From positions 1-39,253 of the forward strand of contig DATGXI010000099.1 in the NCBI GenBank assembly GCA_035299065.1: a stretch of DNA of 39,253 bases. Reading direction: 5' to 3'. How positions within the stretch are numbered: the stretch's first letter is position 1; every line of letters starts with the position of its first letter. Shown here one piece after another: positions 35,201 to 39,253 of this stretch. The position numbers and the translations under genes are program-made. The notes beneath the pieces are model-generated. The model saw only the letters and a program-made list of their open reading frames with translations, did not search any database and had not been told where the DNA came from. The stretch comes from DASPJQ01 sp035299065 (GTDB lineage Bacteria; Bacteroidota; Bacteroidia; Flavobacteriales_D; UBA2798).

Positions 35201-36544
35201 ATTTACGGTTATGGTTACGTTATCTGATGCCGAACATCCTGCTGCATTGCTGGCAGTTAAAGTATATGTAGTTGTAGCGGCAGGGCTTGCCGTTGGCTGA
35301 GCTATTACCGCAGAACTTAATCCGGCTGATGGCGACCAGGTATAAGATAAACCGGCAGAAGCTGCTGTTCCTATAACGGTCGAAGCGCCTACGCAAATTG
35401 AAGCATCGGCACCTGCATTAACAATTGGCAATGCGTTAACATTCACCAAAACAACATCTGTTTTTGTACAGCCCGTGGCCGTATTTGTGACAGTTAATGT
35501 ATACGAAGTGGTTGACGTGGGATTTGCTGTTGGTTGCGCTGCCGTTGATGAACTTAGTCCTGCTGAAGGGCTCCAGCTATATGTATGTCCTGCAACTGCA
35601 GGTGTACCTATAACGGTTGAAGCACCTGCGCAAATTGTAGCATCGGCTCCGGCATTGGCCGTTGGTAAAGGATTAACAGTAATACATACATCGTCAACCG
35701 ATGTGCATATACCATTACTCACCACAAGTGTGTAAGTAGTTGTTGTGGCAGGTGTAGCAATTGGCTGCGCAGCTGTAGCAGAGCTAAGTCCTGTTGCTGG
35801 CGACCATAAATAGGTGTACCCCGCAACTGCAGGTGAACCCAATGTTACTGAGGCTCCCGCACAAATTGTTTGGTTGGCTCCTGCATTGGCAATTGGCATT
35901 GCTTTTACAGTTACGGTAACCGCATCACTTGCACTGCAACCTGTAGAAAACTTGGTAACAGTTAAATTGTAAGTAGTCGTTGAAGAGGGATTAGCCGTTG
36001 GATTAGCCGCAAAAGCTGAGCTCAACCCTGAAGCAGGTGTCCATACATAGGTATTACCTGCCACAGCAGGTGTTCCTATGACTGTTGTTCCGCCTGTACA
36101 AATTGAAACATCGGCACCTGCGTTGGCAAGTGGTCCGGCTTTTACAGTTACTTTTAAAACCGCATTATCACACATTATTGGCCAACCATCATCACATATA
36201 CTATATGTAATGTAGTCAATACCATCAAACCCGGGGTTTGGTGTGTATGTGATTTGTGTTCCGCCAACAACCGTGGCGCTGCCGTTTGTGGGACCCGTAA
36301 CAATCGAGGTAACCATTGGGTCACCATCGGGGTCATGATCATTCGCTTGCACAGCAATATTAACTGGTCCGGAATTCTCGCATATCGTTTTAAAGTCATC
36401 ACTGGCGCACGGTGCGTGATTTGTTTTAACCGTGGCGTCATGTGTACTTGTAGAAAGTGCTAGATCCTGAACTAATTGAGCTTTATTTAAAAACGGGATT
36501 AAACAAAGCGATATCGCATGAAGTACGTAGAGTAATTTATTCAT
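29297..36544 (-). CDS. Giant repeat surface protein with gliding-associated C-terminal (CHU_C / T9SS type B) domain
   Basis: A 2415-aa secreted protein. Signal peptide about 1-22; an N-terminal cadherin/Ig-like module (about 45-135; NDHDPDGDPMVTSI, TYTPNPGFDGIDYITYSICDD). Next come 28 consecutive repeats of 77-79 residues (139-2328) and a CHU_C domain (2329-2415; FSPNGDGINDDW, ILNRYGAEVW, LPDGTYYYVI) that marks T9SS type B cargo. Each repeat is an Ig/PKD-like beta-sandwich with two Cys (consensus NAGADxxICxG ... TYxWSPAxGLSS ... TTTYTLTVTNxxGCxxxD), probably a disulfide. The mature surface would be Ser/Thr-rich and acidic. Similar architecture to SprB-type adhesins; function as adhesin is inferred. 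It is first in an operon with PorP/SprF and OmpA genes. Confidence 0.92.
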   Translation of the reverse strand: MNKLLYVLHAISLCLIPFLNKAQLVQDLALSTSTHDATVKTNHAPCASDDFKTICENSGPVNIAVQANDHDPDGDPMVTSIVTGPTNGSATVVGGTQITYTPNPGFDGIDYITYSICDDGWPIMCDNAVLKVTVKAGPLANAGADVSICTGGTTVIGTPAVAGNTYVWTPASGLSSAFAANPTANPSSTTTYNLTVTKFSTGCSASDAVTVTVKAMPIANAGANQTICAGASVTLGSPAVAGYTYLWSPATGLSSATAAQPIATPATTTTYTLVVSNGICTSVDDVCITVNPLPTANAGADATICAGASTVIGTPAVAGHTYSWSPSAGLSSSTAAQPTANPTSTTSYTLTVTNTATGCTKTDVVLVNVNALPIVNAGADASICVGASTVIGTAASAGLSYTWSPSAGLSSAVIAQPTASPAATTTYTLTASNAAGCSASDNVTITVNALPVANAGADVAICAGSTAVIGSAAVSGYTYLWTPALGLSSVTAAQPTASPLVTTTYNLTVTNGTGCIANDAVTVTVNALPAANAGADVAICTGSSTVIGSAAVIGDTYAWSPSAGLSSTTAAQPTANPTVTTTYTLTVTNAAGCTKTDAVVVTVNPAATANAGADVAICTGSSTVIGSAAVSGSTYLWTPALGLSSATAAQPTANPLITTTYTLTVTNASGCTASDAVTVTVSPLPTVNAGVDISVCAGGSGMIGSAAVSGSTYLWTPAIGLSSTTVAQPTANPTVTTTYTLTVTNAAGCSASDVVVVTVNPAATANAGADVAICAGSSTVIGSAAVSGNTYLWSPALGLSSATAAQPTANPLVTTTYTLTVTNASGCTASDAITVTVNPLVIANAGADVAICAGSSSVIGLPGLIGNTYLWSPATGLSSTSAAQPTASPTVTTTYTLTVTNAAGCSASDVVVVTVNPAAAANAGADVAICAGSSTVIGSAAVSGNTYLWTPALGLSSATAAQPTANPLLTTTYTLTVTNASGCTGSDAITVTVNPLPIANAGADVAICTGGSVTIGSAAVIGNTYSWSPALGLSSATAAQPTANPLVTTTYTLTVTNAAGCSASDAVTVTVNPLPGACTVADQNICAGDSVQLGMAAVAGVTYSWSPAVGLSSSTEANPWASPSVTTTYTLTTTSAAGCVSTHTVTVHILPAVTANAGADASICAGASVVIGSAAVSGNTYLWTPAIGLSSATTAQPTANPAVTTTYYLTVLNAATGCFGFDTVTITVNPLPVANAGADVAICAGGSVVIGSAAVSGNTYLWTPAFGLSSSVVAQPNASPLVSTTYYLTVTNAAGCSASDSVIVTVNPMPGACAVSTQYICPGDSVHLGMAAVAGVTYSWSPATGLSSATDANPLASPTVSTTYTLVTTNEFGCSNSHVVIVNVHPAVDANAGADAAVCVGGSAMIGSPALSGYTYVWSPALGLSSAIAAQPTATPLVTTSYYLTVTDTLTGCFGIDTVIVTVNPSPVADAGNDTTICSGSGILIGSATLSGHLYNWSPAAGLSSTTVAQPTASPLVTTTYVVTVTNNVTGCSSTDSVTIVVNPLPGACAVTTQTICPGDSVHLGMDPVPGVSYSWSPAAGLSSSTAANPLASPTVTTSYTLTTTNEFGCTNSHIAIVNVNPAVVANAGADVSICVGGSAVIGSAALSEHSYLWTPGPGLTSPFIAQPTASPALTTTYYLMVTNDTTGCFGTDSVTVTVNGLPGACTVAEQTICHGDSVALGMAPVAGVTYSWSPAAGLSSSTEANPMASPDTTTTYTLTTTNEFGCTNSHIVTVNVLPAIEINAGADQTTCEGSSVTIGMPAVDSLTYSWSPATGLSSTTVAQPTATLTGSITYTLVVTDENGCTGTDEVVVTINAQPLANTGGDHILCLGSSITLGGEAVKGNTYVWTPGTGLSSTTSANPVANPTVTTTYILTESAGPGCVSSDTVTITVVEPPVANAGSDQTICNGASVVIGVAETGFTTYSWSPATGLSSATVAQPTANPAVTTNYILTVTNTLTGCSDTDTMVVNVNTLPGVNAGADVTVCFGESVLIGSAPHKGSTYVWTPSAGLSSVTEASTSASPFVTTTYVLTETSVDGCVGSDTVTVTVDNSLTANAGADVSTCAGSPVMIGTASAAEYTYLWYPATGLSSTTVAQPNASPEVTTTYVVFVTNPLTGCTDADTIVVNVNPLPAINAGVDQGICSADTCVVGVEAIVGYTYSWSPGTGLSATDIANPFANPAVTTTYTLTVSDGICTATDEITVTVNSFPDRLAGFDQLICDGGGVMIGSPAIPNYTYSWSPTSNISSSTSAEPVVMVANNTVYVVTVHDTVNGCMTTDSVLVNIQGGGLYNGFSPNGDGINDDWTIPMLECYPQNKVIILNRYGAEVWKGVDYNNRAGKWDGKNINGEALPDGTYYYVIAYNDLEKRGWVFIKR
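29561..36130 (-). repeat. Array of 28 in-frame ~235-bp repeats inside the adhesin gene
   Basis: 28 units of 77-79 codons run without interruption. Higher-order structure is visible: units 6-11 alternate between two types (ends NPAA versus PLP/PLV), i.e. three ~468-bp dimers. Units 13-21 follow a three-unit pattern in which units 13, 16 and 19 (and 21) start GAC-V and carry GDSV-LGM, while 14, 17 and 20 carry TGCFG. The terminal units 22-28 are more diverged. Confidence 0.92.
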
Positions 36545-37047
36545 AGTTCATTTTTTATCATGCACAAATTTCAGTGCATTTTAAAAAATTCTTGTTATAA
36601 CCACTCGTTAATAACTTATATGTTTGACACGTGTGTTTTTTGTAACGAATCAAGTGTGTTTTCGCAACTTCAAAAAGCAATATATAATAATGTATCCATT
36701 CCTTTTCATTTTACGGCAATTTTTTCGCCATTTTTCATTGGCAAAATTACTTTAAGAATTACAAAATAAATTTTTTTAAGAAACTTATTTTCTTTTCACA
36801 TTTTTTAGGACAAAAGACGATTTGCAAATAACAAAAAACAAAATGAGAACAAATTACACAACTCAAACAACAACTTACAGATTCACCATGTGTTAATTAT
36901 GCAATACGAAAAATATATTTTTCCAATTGAAATATTATAATATATCCACGTTGCAAAATTTCAATTTTTTATTTTTTGATTAAAGAAGAAAAAGCAAACA
37001 TTAAACAACAATGATGTAACAACTTATTTGGTTTTTTATAAACAGGC
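36545..37047. other. AT-rich intergenic region upstream of the adhesin operon
   Basis: 503 bp without a credible coding region. It must contain the adhesin promoter. One exact minus-strand TAnnTTTG (TAATTTTG) lies at 36742-36749, which would give a leader of about 190 nt, but no proper -33 element is seen. An 8-bp palindrome ACACGTGT is at 36627-36634. Many A/T homopolymers are present. I see no RNA gene in it. Confidence 0.5.
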
Positions 37048-37401
37048 TTAAGAATGATATACTTTTGAAGCGACAATTAACCCGTTTTCTATCACAAGCA
37101 ATTCTCCAACCACCAAATCAGCATCCCCATCCGCTTTTCGCACGTACTCCATAAACACCTTATCTCCCTCGCATAAAATAAAATTAGGGTGATAACTTAA
37201 CGTAGGGATATGCTGAAAAGCTTCTTTCCACCACGTTCGCAAAGCCTCCTTACCTTTGATCAATCCATTGGAATCGGGATGCTTCAGTTTTAACTTGGGA
37301 CTATAATGTTGGGCATTATCGTGATAAAGCTCCAGTAATTTTTCAAGGTTATGGTCATTAAAGGCCTTGAACCAGTTTTCGGCAATTGACTTAGCTGACA
37401 T
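37048..37401 (-). CDS. NTF2-like / SnoaL-type small protein
   Basis: A 117-aa protein with the alpha+beta cone fold pattern: AENWFKAFNDHNLEKLLELYHDNAQHYSP (4-32), KEALRTWWKEAFQHIPTL, VFMEYVRKADGD, and a final ELLVIENGLIVASKVYHS. The family includes isomerases, hydratases and many proteins of unknown role. No catalytic residue set can be assigned here. There is no signal peptide. It lies 54 bp after the GNAT gene on the same strand and could be the last gene of a three-gene unit. Confidence 0.8.
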   Translation of the reverse strand: MSAKSIAENWFKAFNDHNLEKLLELYHDNAQHYSPKLKLKHPDSNGLIKGKEALRTWWKEAFQHIPTLSYHPNFILCEGDKVFMEYVRKADGDADLVVGELLVIENGLIVASKVYHS

Positions 37402-37455
37402 TTTTTAAACAGATAAAAAAAGTTAAATTTAAAATTATTGAAATTTCACAAAAAA

Positions 37456-37962
37456 CTAAACCAGAATTTCAAAAAGACTCAAATAATTTCCACCATAATG
37501 ATCAGGCAAACCATCCACACTTTTTAATTCCTGTTGTCCTATGTAATGAAAGCCACAGTTTATATAATAATTTCTAAGTGTTTCATTATTGCCCCAGGTA
37601 TCCATACGCACATACTTTTTTCCATTACGCTTTGCGTGGTTTAGTGCCCATGCCCTTATTACTTCCATCATTCGTTTACCTTTGTGCATGGGGTTTATGG
37701 CAATGCGATGCAAATACACAGCGGGATCAGCATCGCGTTCAAGCCAAATAACCGGATCGTTGTACATAACGGCAAATACACAAAGTACATTTCCCTCTTC
37801 AAGTATTTTCCATTGCCTTCCATCAGCAATGTCTTTTTCCACCATTTCCCTGCTGAATAATGGCCATAAGTCATACCCTTTGCGCTTTTGATAGTCAATT
37901 GCGCTTTTAAACAAGTCAAAAATCAAATCCAGGTCAACTTGTGTACAATTTACAATTTCCAT
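37456..37962 (-). CDS. GNAT-family N-acetyltransferase
   Basis: A 168-aa acetyltransferase. Residues ~85-110 carry the acetyl-CoA-binding motif A (YLHRIAINPMHKGKRMMEVI), followed by the beta-bulge and motif B (RMDTWGNNETLRNYYINCGFHYIG). The D-T-W-x-N-N-x-x-L-x-x-x-Y pattern is common in GNATs acting on small molecules. The acceptor is unknown. Its ATG shares one base with the stop of the upstream cupin gene (TAATG), so the two are translationally coupled. Confidence 0.88.
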   Translation of the reverse strand: MEIVNCTQVDLDLIFDLFKSAIDYQKRKGYDLWPLFSREMVEKDIADGRQWKILEEGNVLCVFAVMYNDPVIWLERDADPAVYLHRIAINPMHKGKRMMEVIRAWALNHAKRNGKKYVRMDTWGNNETLRNYYINCGFHYIGQQELKSVDGLPDHYGGNYLSLFEILV

Positions 37963-38300
37963 TACCCTTTTCTTTCAAGCTCCACAAAATCTTCGCGTAC
38001 GGGCAAAAAACAATCAATAACTTTTACTGCCGTAATGGCTCTTGCCGAGTGCACAACGTTGGAAGCCATAAAAGCCGCCATGCCGGGTTTTAGAACAGTG
38101 GTTTCACCATCAATGGTAAATTCCATTTCACCTTCAATAACATGCGTCCATTGCTCATGCACGTGCTTATGTTCACCAACAATGGCACCTTTGTCAAGCT
38201 CAACATGGCCAAAAGTAATTTGACTGGAGTGAAAAAAAGCAGCATTAATTCCTTCCCAAATCTGAACTTTTGGTTTAGCGGTAAAGTCAATAAATTTCAT
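37962..38300 (-). CDS. Cupin-domain protein
   Basis: A 112-aa single-domain cupin. Motif 1 reads GEHKHVHEQWTHVIEGEMEF (about 43-62; two His and a Glu-like set for metal binding) and motif 2 PGMAAFMASNVVHSARA (about 72-88; His ligand). The fold is a small beta-barrel that usually binds a metal or sugar. The substrate cannot be told. It is the first gene of the cupin-GNAT-NTF2 unit. Confidence 0.88.
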   Translation of the reverse strand: MKFIDFTAKPKVQIWEGINAAFFHSSQITFGHVELDKGAIVGEHKHVHEQWTHVIEGEMEFTIDGETTVLKPGMAAFMASNVVHSARAITAVKVIDCFLPVREDFVELERKG

Positions 38301-38380
38301 ACTATACGTTATATTGCAAGATACATGATTTAATTTATTGAAATAACCTTGAAATCCAATTGTTCATTTATGAGCAATGC

Positions 38381-38405
38381 AAAAAGCCCGGCTTTTACAC
38401 CAGGC
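38381..38405 (-). terminator. Terminator after the tRNA cluster
   Basis: On the minus strand GCCTGG pairs with CCGGGC (one G-U) around an 8-nt loop and is followed by five T. It lies directly downstream of the Ser(UGA) tRNA gene, 9 bp from its 3' end. Confidence 0.7.
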
Positions 38406-38413
38406 AATTTTTG

Positions 38414-38496
38414 AGGAGAGTGGGAGAATTGAACTCCCGGAACTTTTACATCCTACAGTTTTCAAGACTGCTTCCTCGACCAGCCGGACACTCTCC
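38414..38496 (-). tRNA. tRNA-Ser(UGA), slightly atypical
   Basis: Acceptor GGAGAGT/ACTCTCC (seven pairs), anticodon stem CAGT/ACTG with loop CTTGAAA (anticodon UGA at 38462-38464), long variable arm GGA...TCC with loop TGTAAAAG, and T-arm GGGAG-TTCAATT-CTCCC. Odd points: the discriminator reads U instead of the usual Ser G73, and U8 appears as G. CCA is not encoded. Confidence 0.8.
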
Positions 38497-38528
38497 CGGG
38501 ATTTAAAATTTAAGACTCAAACACTTTG

Positions 38529-38615
38529 CGGAAAACAAAGGAATCGAACCTTTATCGCTTTTACACGAATCCGTTTAGCAAACGGACGCAGCAAACCAAC
38601 ATCTGCCTGTTTTCC
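38529..38615 (-). tRNA. tRNA-Ser(GCU)
   Basis: Acceptor GGAAAAC/GTTTTCC with G73, anticodon stem CCGT/ACGG, loop TTGCTAA (anticodon GCU at 38577-38579), long variable arm TCG...CGA sharing the loop TGTAAAAG with the neighbouring Ser tRNA, and T-arm AAAGG-TTCGATT-CCTTT. Position 8 appears to be A rather than U. It lies 33 bp upstream of the Ser(UGA) gene on the same strand. Confidence 0.85.
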
Positions 38616-38617
38616 CA

Positions 38618-38672
38618 TTCTTAAATCTTAAATCTTAAACATCTCTATTTCCAACATCGCTATATCTAAAAT
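38618..38672. repeat. AATCTTAA direct-word repeats between tRNA genes
   Basis: Three near-identical TTAAATC/ATCTTAA words occur in tandem at about 38619-38638, followed by related words (ATCTCTATTTCC, ATCGCTATATC). The last part echoes the ATCTCT and ATCCAAAAT words near 3796-3829. Role unknown. Confidence 0.4.
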
Positions 38673-38684
38673 TTACACAATAAG

Positions 38685-38758
38685 TACCCTCTGTGAGATT
38701 CGAACTCACACTAACTGGTTTCTAAGACCAGCGCCTCTGCCAGTTGGGCTAAGAGGGT
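38685..38758 (-). tRNA. Class I tRNA with anticodon UAG (identity unclear)
   Basis: A complete 74-nt cloverleaf: acceptor ACCCTCT/AGAGGGT with A73, U8, A9, D-arm GCC...GGC with G18-G19, anticodon stem CTGGT/ACCAG with loop CTTAGAA (anticodon UAG at 38722-38724), five-nt variable loop, and T-arm GTGAG-TTCGAAT-CTCAC. A UAG anticodon reads CUA leucine codons, but bacterial tRNA-Leu normally has a long variable arm, and A37 is unusual after G36. It is not an amber suppressor, which would need anticodon CUA. CCA is not encoded. Confidence 0.85.
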
Positions 38759-38764
38759 AAAAAA

Positions 38765-38796
38765 CAAAAAAGCCTCCCGCATACGCAAGAGGCTTT
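38765..38796 (-). terminator. Terminator/attenuator just upstream of the tRNA cluster
   Basis: On the minus strand GAAAGCCTC...GGGAGGCTTTTTT forms an 8-bp stem (arms 38769-38776 and 38789-38796) with a T-run. It ends within 10 bp of the 5' end of the UAG tRNA, leaving no space for a separate tRNA promoter. Confidence 0.7.
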
Positions 38797-38880
38797 CGCA
38801 AAATTATTCTAATTAAAGTTTAATCAATACAATACCTCTCACCATTCGCGAGCGAACTGAGTAAGGAAAGACTGTATAAA

Positions 38881-38964
38881 TTAAAATTTGTTTTCATTTG
38901 GTTGTAATTCTTCTTTTAAAATGTCAAATGGAATATTCAAGCGAGCTTGTTTTTGGCTGAACAT
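38881..38964 (-). CDS. Possible 27-aa small ORF
   Basis: An ATG-initiated ORF of 27 codons (starts MFSQKQARLNIPF, ends EELQPNENKF) sits 19 bp downstream of an exact -7 box and 84 bp upstream of the terminator at 38796. The amphipathic composition is protein-like, but the length prevents any firm statement. The same transcript could instead be a small RNA of about 200 nt. Confidence 0.3.
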   Translation of the reverse strand: MFSQKQARLNIPFDILKEELQPNENKF

Positions 38965-38982
38965 GAATATTTCATTTCAATA

Positions 38983-38990
38983 CAAATATA
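38983..38990 (-). promoter_or_regulatory. Candidate promoter (-7 box) for a small transcript
   Basis: Minus-strand TATATTTG matches TAnnTTTG exactly, with a TTG 21 bp further upstream as a possible -33 element. A transcript starting about 7 bp downstream would cover the 27-codon ORF and end at the hairpin at 38769-38796, or read into the tRNA genes. Confidence 0.5.
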
Positions 38991-39108
38991 TACAATAGTT
39001 TTTAATTGGTTCAATTTTCGATAAAAAAAAATCACATGCAATTTTAAAAATAAATGGTGTAAAACCTTTGCTCCGTAAAAAACGACCTTTACCTGAAAAT
39101 AAAAAGAC

Positions 39109-39253
39109 ATGAAAAAGCTAATCTACTTTACATCTGTTGCTGCCTTAACTGCAATATTATTTGCATGCAACCAAAACGACCAGGAAAACGACATGCAGGA
39201 CGTACCCGAAGAAAAAGGTACAACCATTGATCCGAATGCCGAAAAATCGGATT
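39109..39253 (+). CDS. Start of a lipoprotein gene (partial, cut by window end)
   Basis: The first 48 codons begin MKKLIYFTSVAALTAILFAC; LFAC is a lipobox with Cys20. The following mature part is acidic (NQNDQENDMQDVPEEK...). The gene continues beyond the window, so the family is unknown. An AACCTTTG box (one mismatch to TAnnTTTG) lies 38 bp upstream. Confidence 0.7.
   Translation, partial: MKKLIYFTSVAALTAILFACNQNDQENDMQDVPEEKGTTIDPNAEKSD

Noticed and set aside
33519..35735. Long plus-strand ORFs opposite the adhesin (e.g. 33519-33941, 33942-34409, 34689-35033)
   Set aside because: They recur with the repeat period on the antisense strand and have no start or family pattern of their own; they are shadows of the repeat codons.
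29561..36130. Regular ~235-bp periodicity could suggest a CRISPR or satellite array
   Set aside because: The periodicity is entirely in frame within one 2415-aa ORF, with diverged units and no unique spacers. It is a protein repeat.
38377..38631. 84-codon plus-strand ORF over the tRNA cluster
   Set aside because: It covers two tRNA genes and a terminator on the opposite strand; the translation has no protein-like features.
38685..38758. Amber-suppressor tRNA (anticodon CTA) if read on the plus strand
   Set aside because: The canonical T-loop TTCGAAT, D-loop GG and A73 fit only the minus strand, where the anticodon is UAG. That reads CUA, not the UAG stop codon.

Overview
The window comes from an AT-rich member of the Bacteroidota. 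The evidence is a type IX secretion (T9SS) repertoire: a protein with a C-terminal type A sorting domain, a giant repeat protein ending in a CHU_C/type B gliding-associated domain, a PorP/SprF protein, and PorE-like TPR/PD40/OmpA proteins. Candidate promoters match the Bacteroidota -7 box TAnnTTTG, and the tRNA genes do not encode CCA. The genus cannot be fixed from the sequence.

Layout. 1-3.8 kb (+): tail of an unidentified gene, an inward-rectifier K+ channel overlapping queE by 4 bp, and a PorE-like TPR-PD40-carboxypeptidase-regulatory-OmpA protein, closed by a long convergent terminator. 3.8-9.2 kb (-): an envelope lipid-transport operon, read as beta-barrel protein, DUF748 AsmA-like protein, MlaE, MlaF, MlaD. 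9.3-11.65 kb (-): a secreted beta-rich T9SS type A cargo. 11.8-24.5 kb: a signalling and stress region. It holds a PAS histidine kinase diverging from a short AraC-type regulator plus receiver protein, then DUF4142, PF04120 permease-like and DUF1328 proteins. On the other strand are a YihY/BrkB protein, a receiver with its own C-terminal membrane helix, YceI, an OmpA lipoprotein, a GH130 plus glycosyltransferase/helical-barrel fusion pair, and a second histidine kinase-receiver pair. 24.6-26.4 kb (-): three small envelope proteins (DUF2541-like, LEA-2-like, unknown). 26.5-36.5 kb (-): an adhesin operon (2415-aa repeat protein, PorP/SprF, TPR-PD40-OmpA) ending in a strong terminator. 37.0-38.3 kb (-): cupin, GNAT and NTF2-like genes. 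38.4-38.8 kb (-): three tRNA genes, two Ser and one short-variable-loop tRNA with anticodon UAG. Upstream of them lie a possible small transcript and terminator. 39.1 kb (+): start of a lipoprotein gene.

How they may work together. The giant protein, SprF-like protein and OmpA/TPR protein form a complete cargo/partner/peptidoglycan-anchor set of the type used for surface adhesins in gliding Bacteroidota. The MlaEFD ABC transporter has no MlaA, MlaB or MlaC gene beside it. It is linked instead to a DUF748 protein and a beta-barrel protein, which could form an alternative periplasm-spanning route. The central region groups six regulatory proteins with small envelope/stress families, which suggests a stress regulon.

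The least ordinary signals are the nested (dimer and trimer) higher-order repeats in the adhesin gene, the membrane-tethered receiver domain, the class I tRNA with a UAG anticodon behind a terminator, and the DUF748-barrel-Mla operon.
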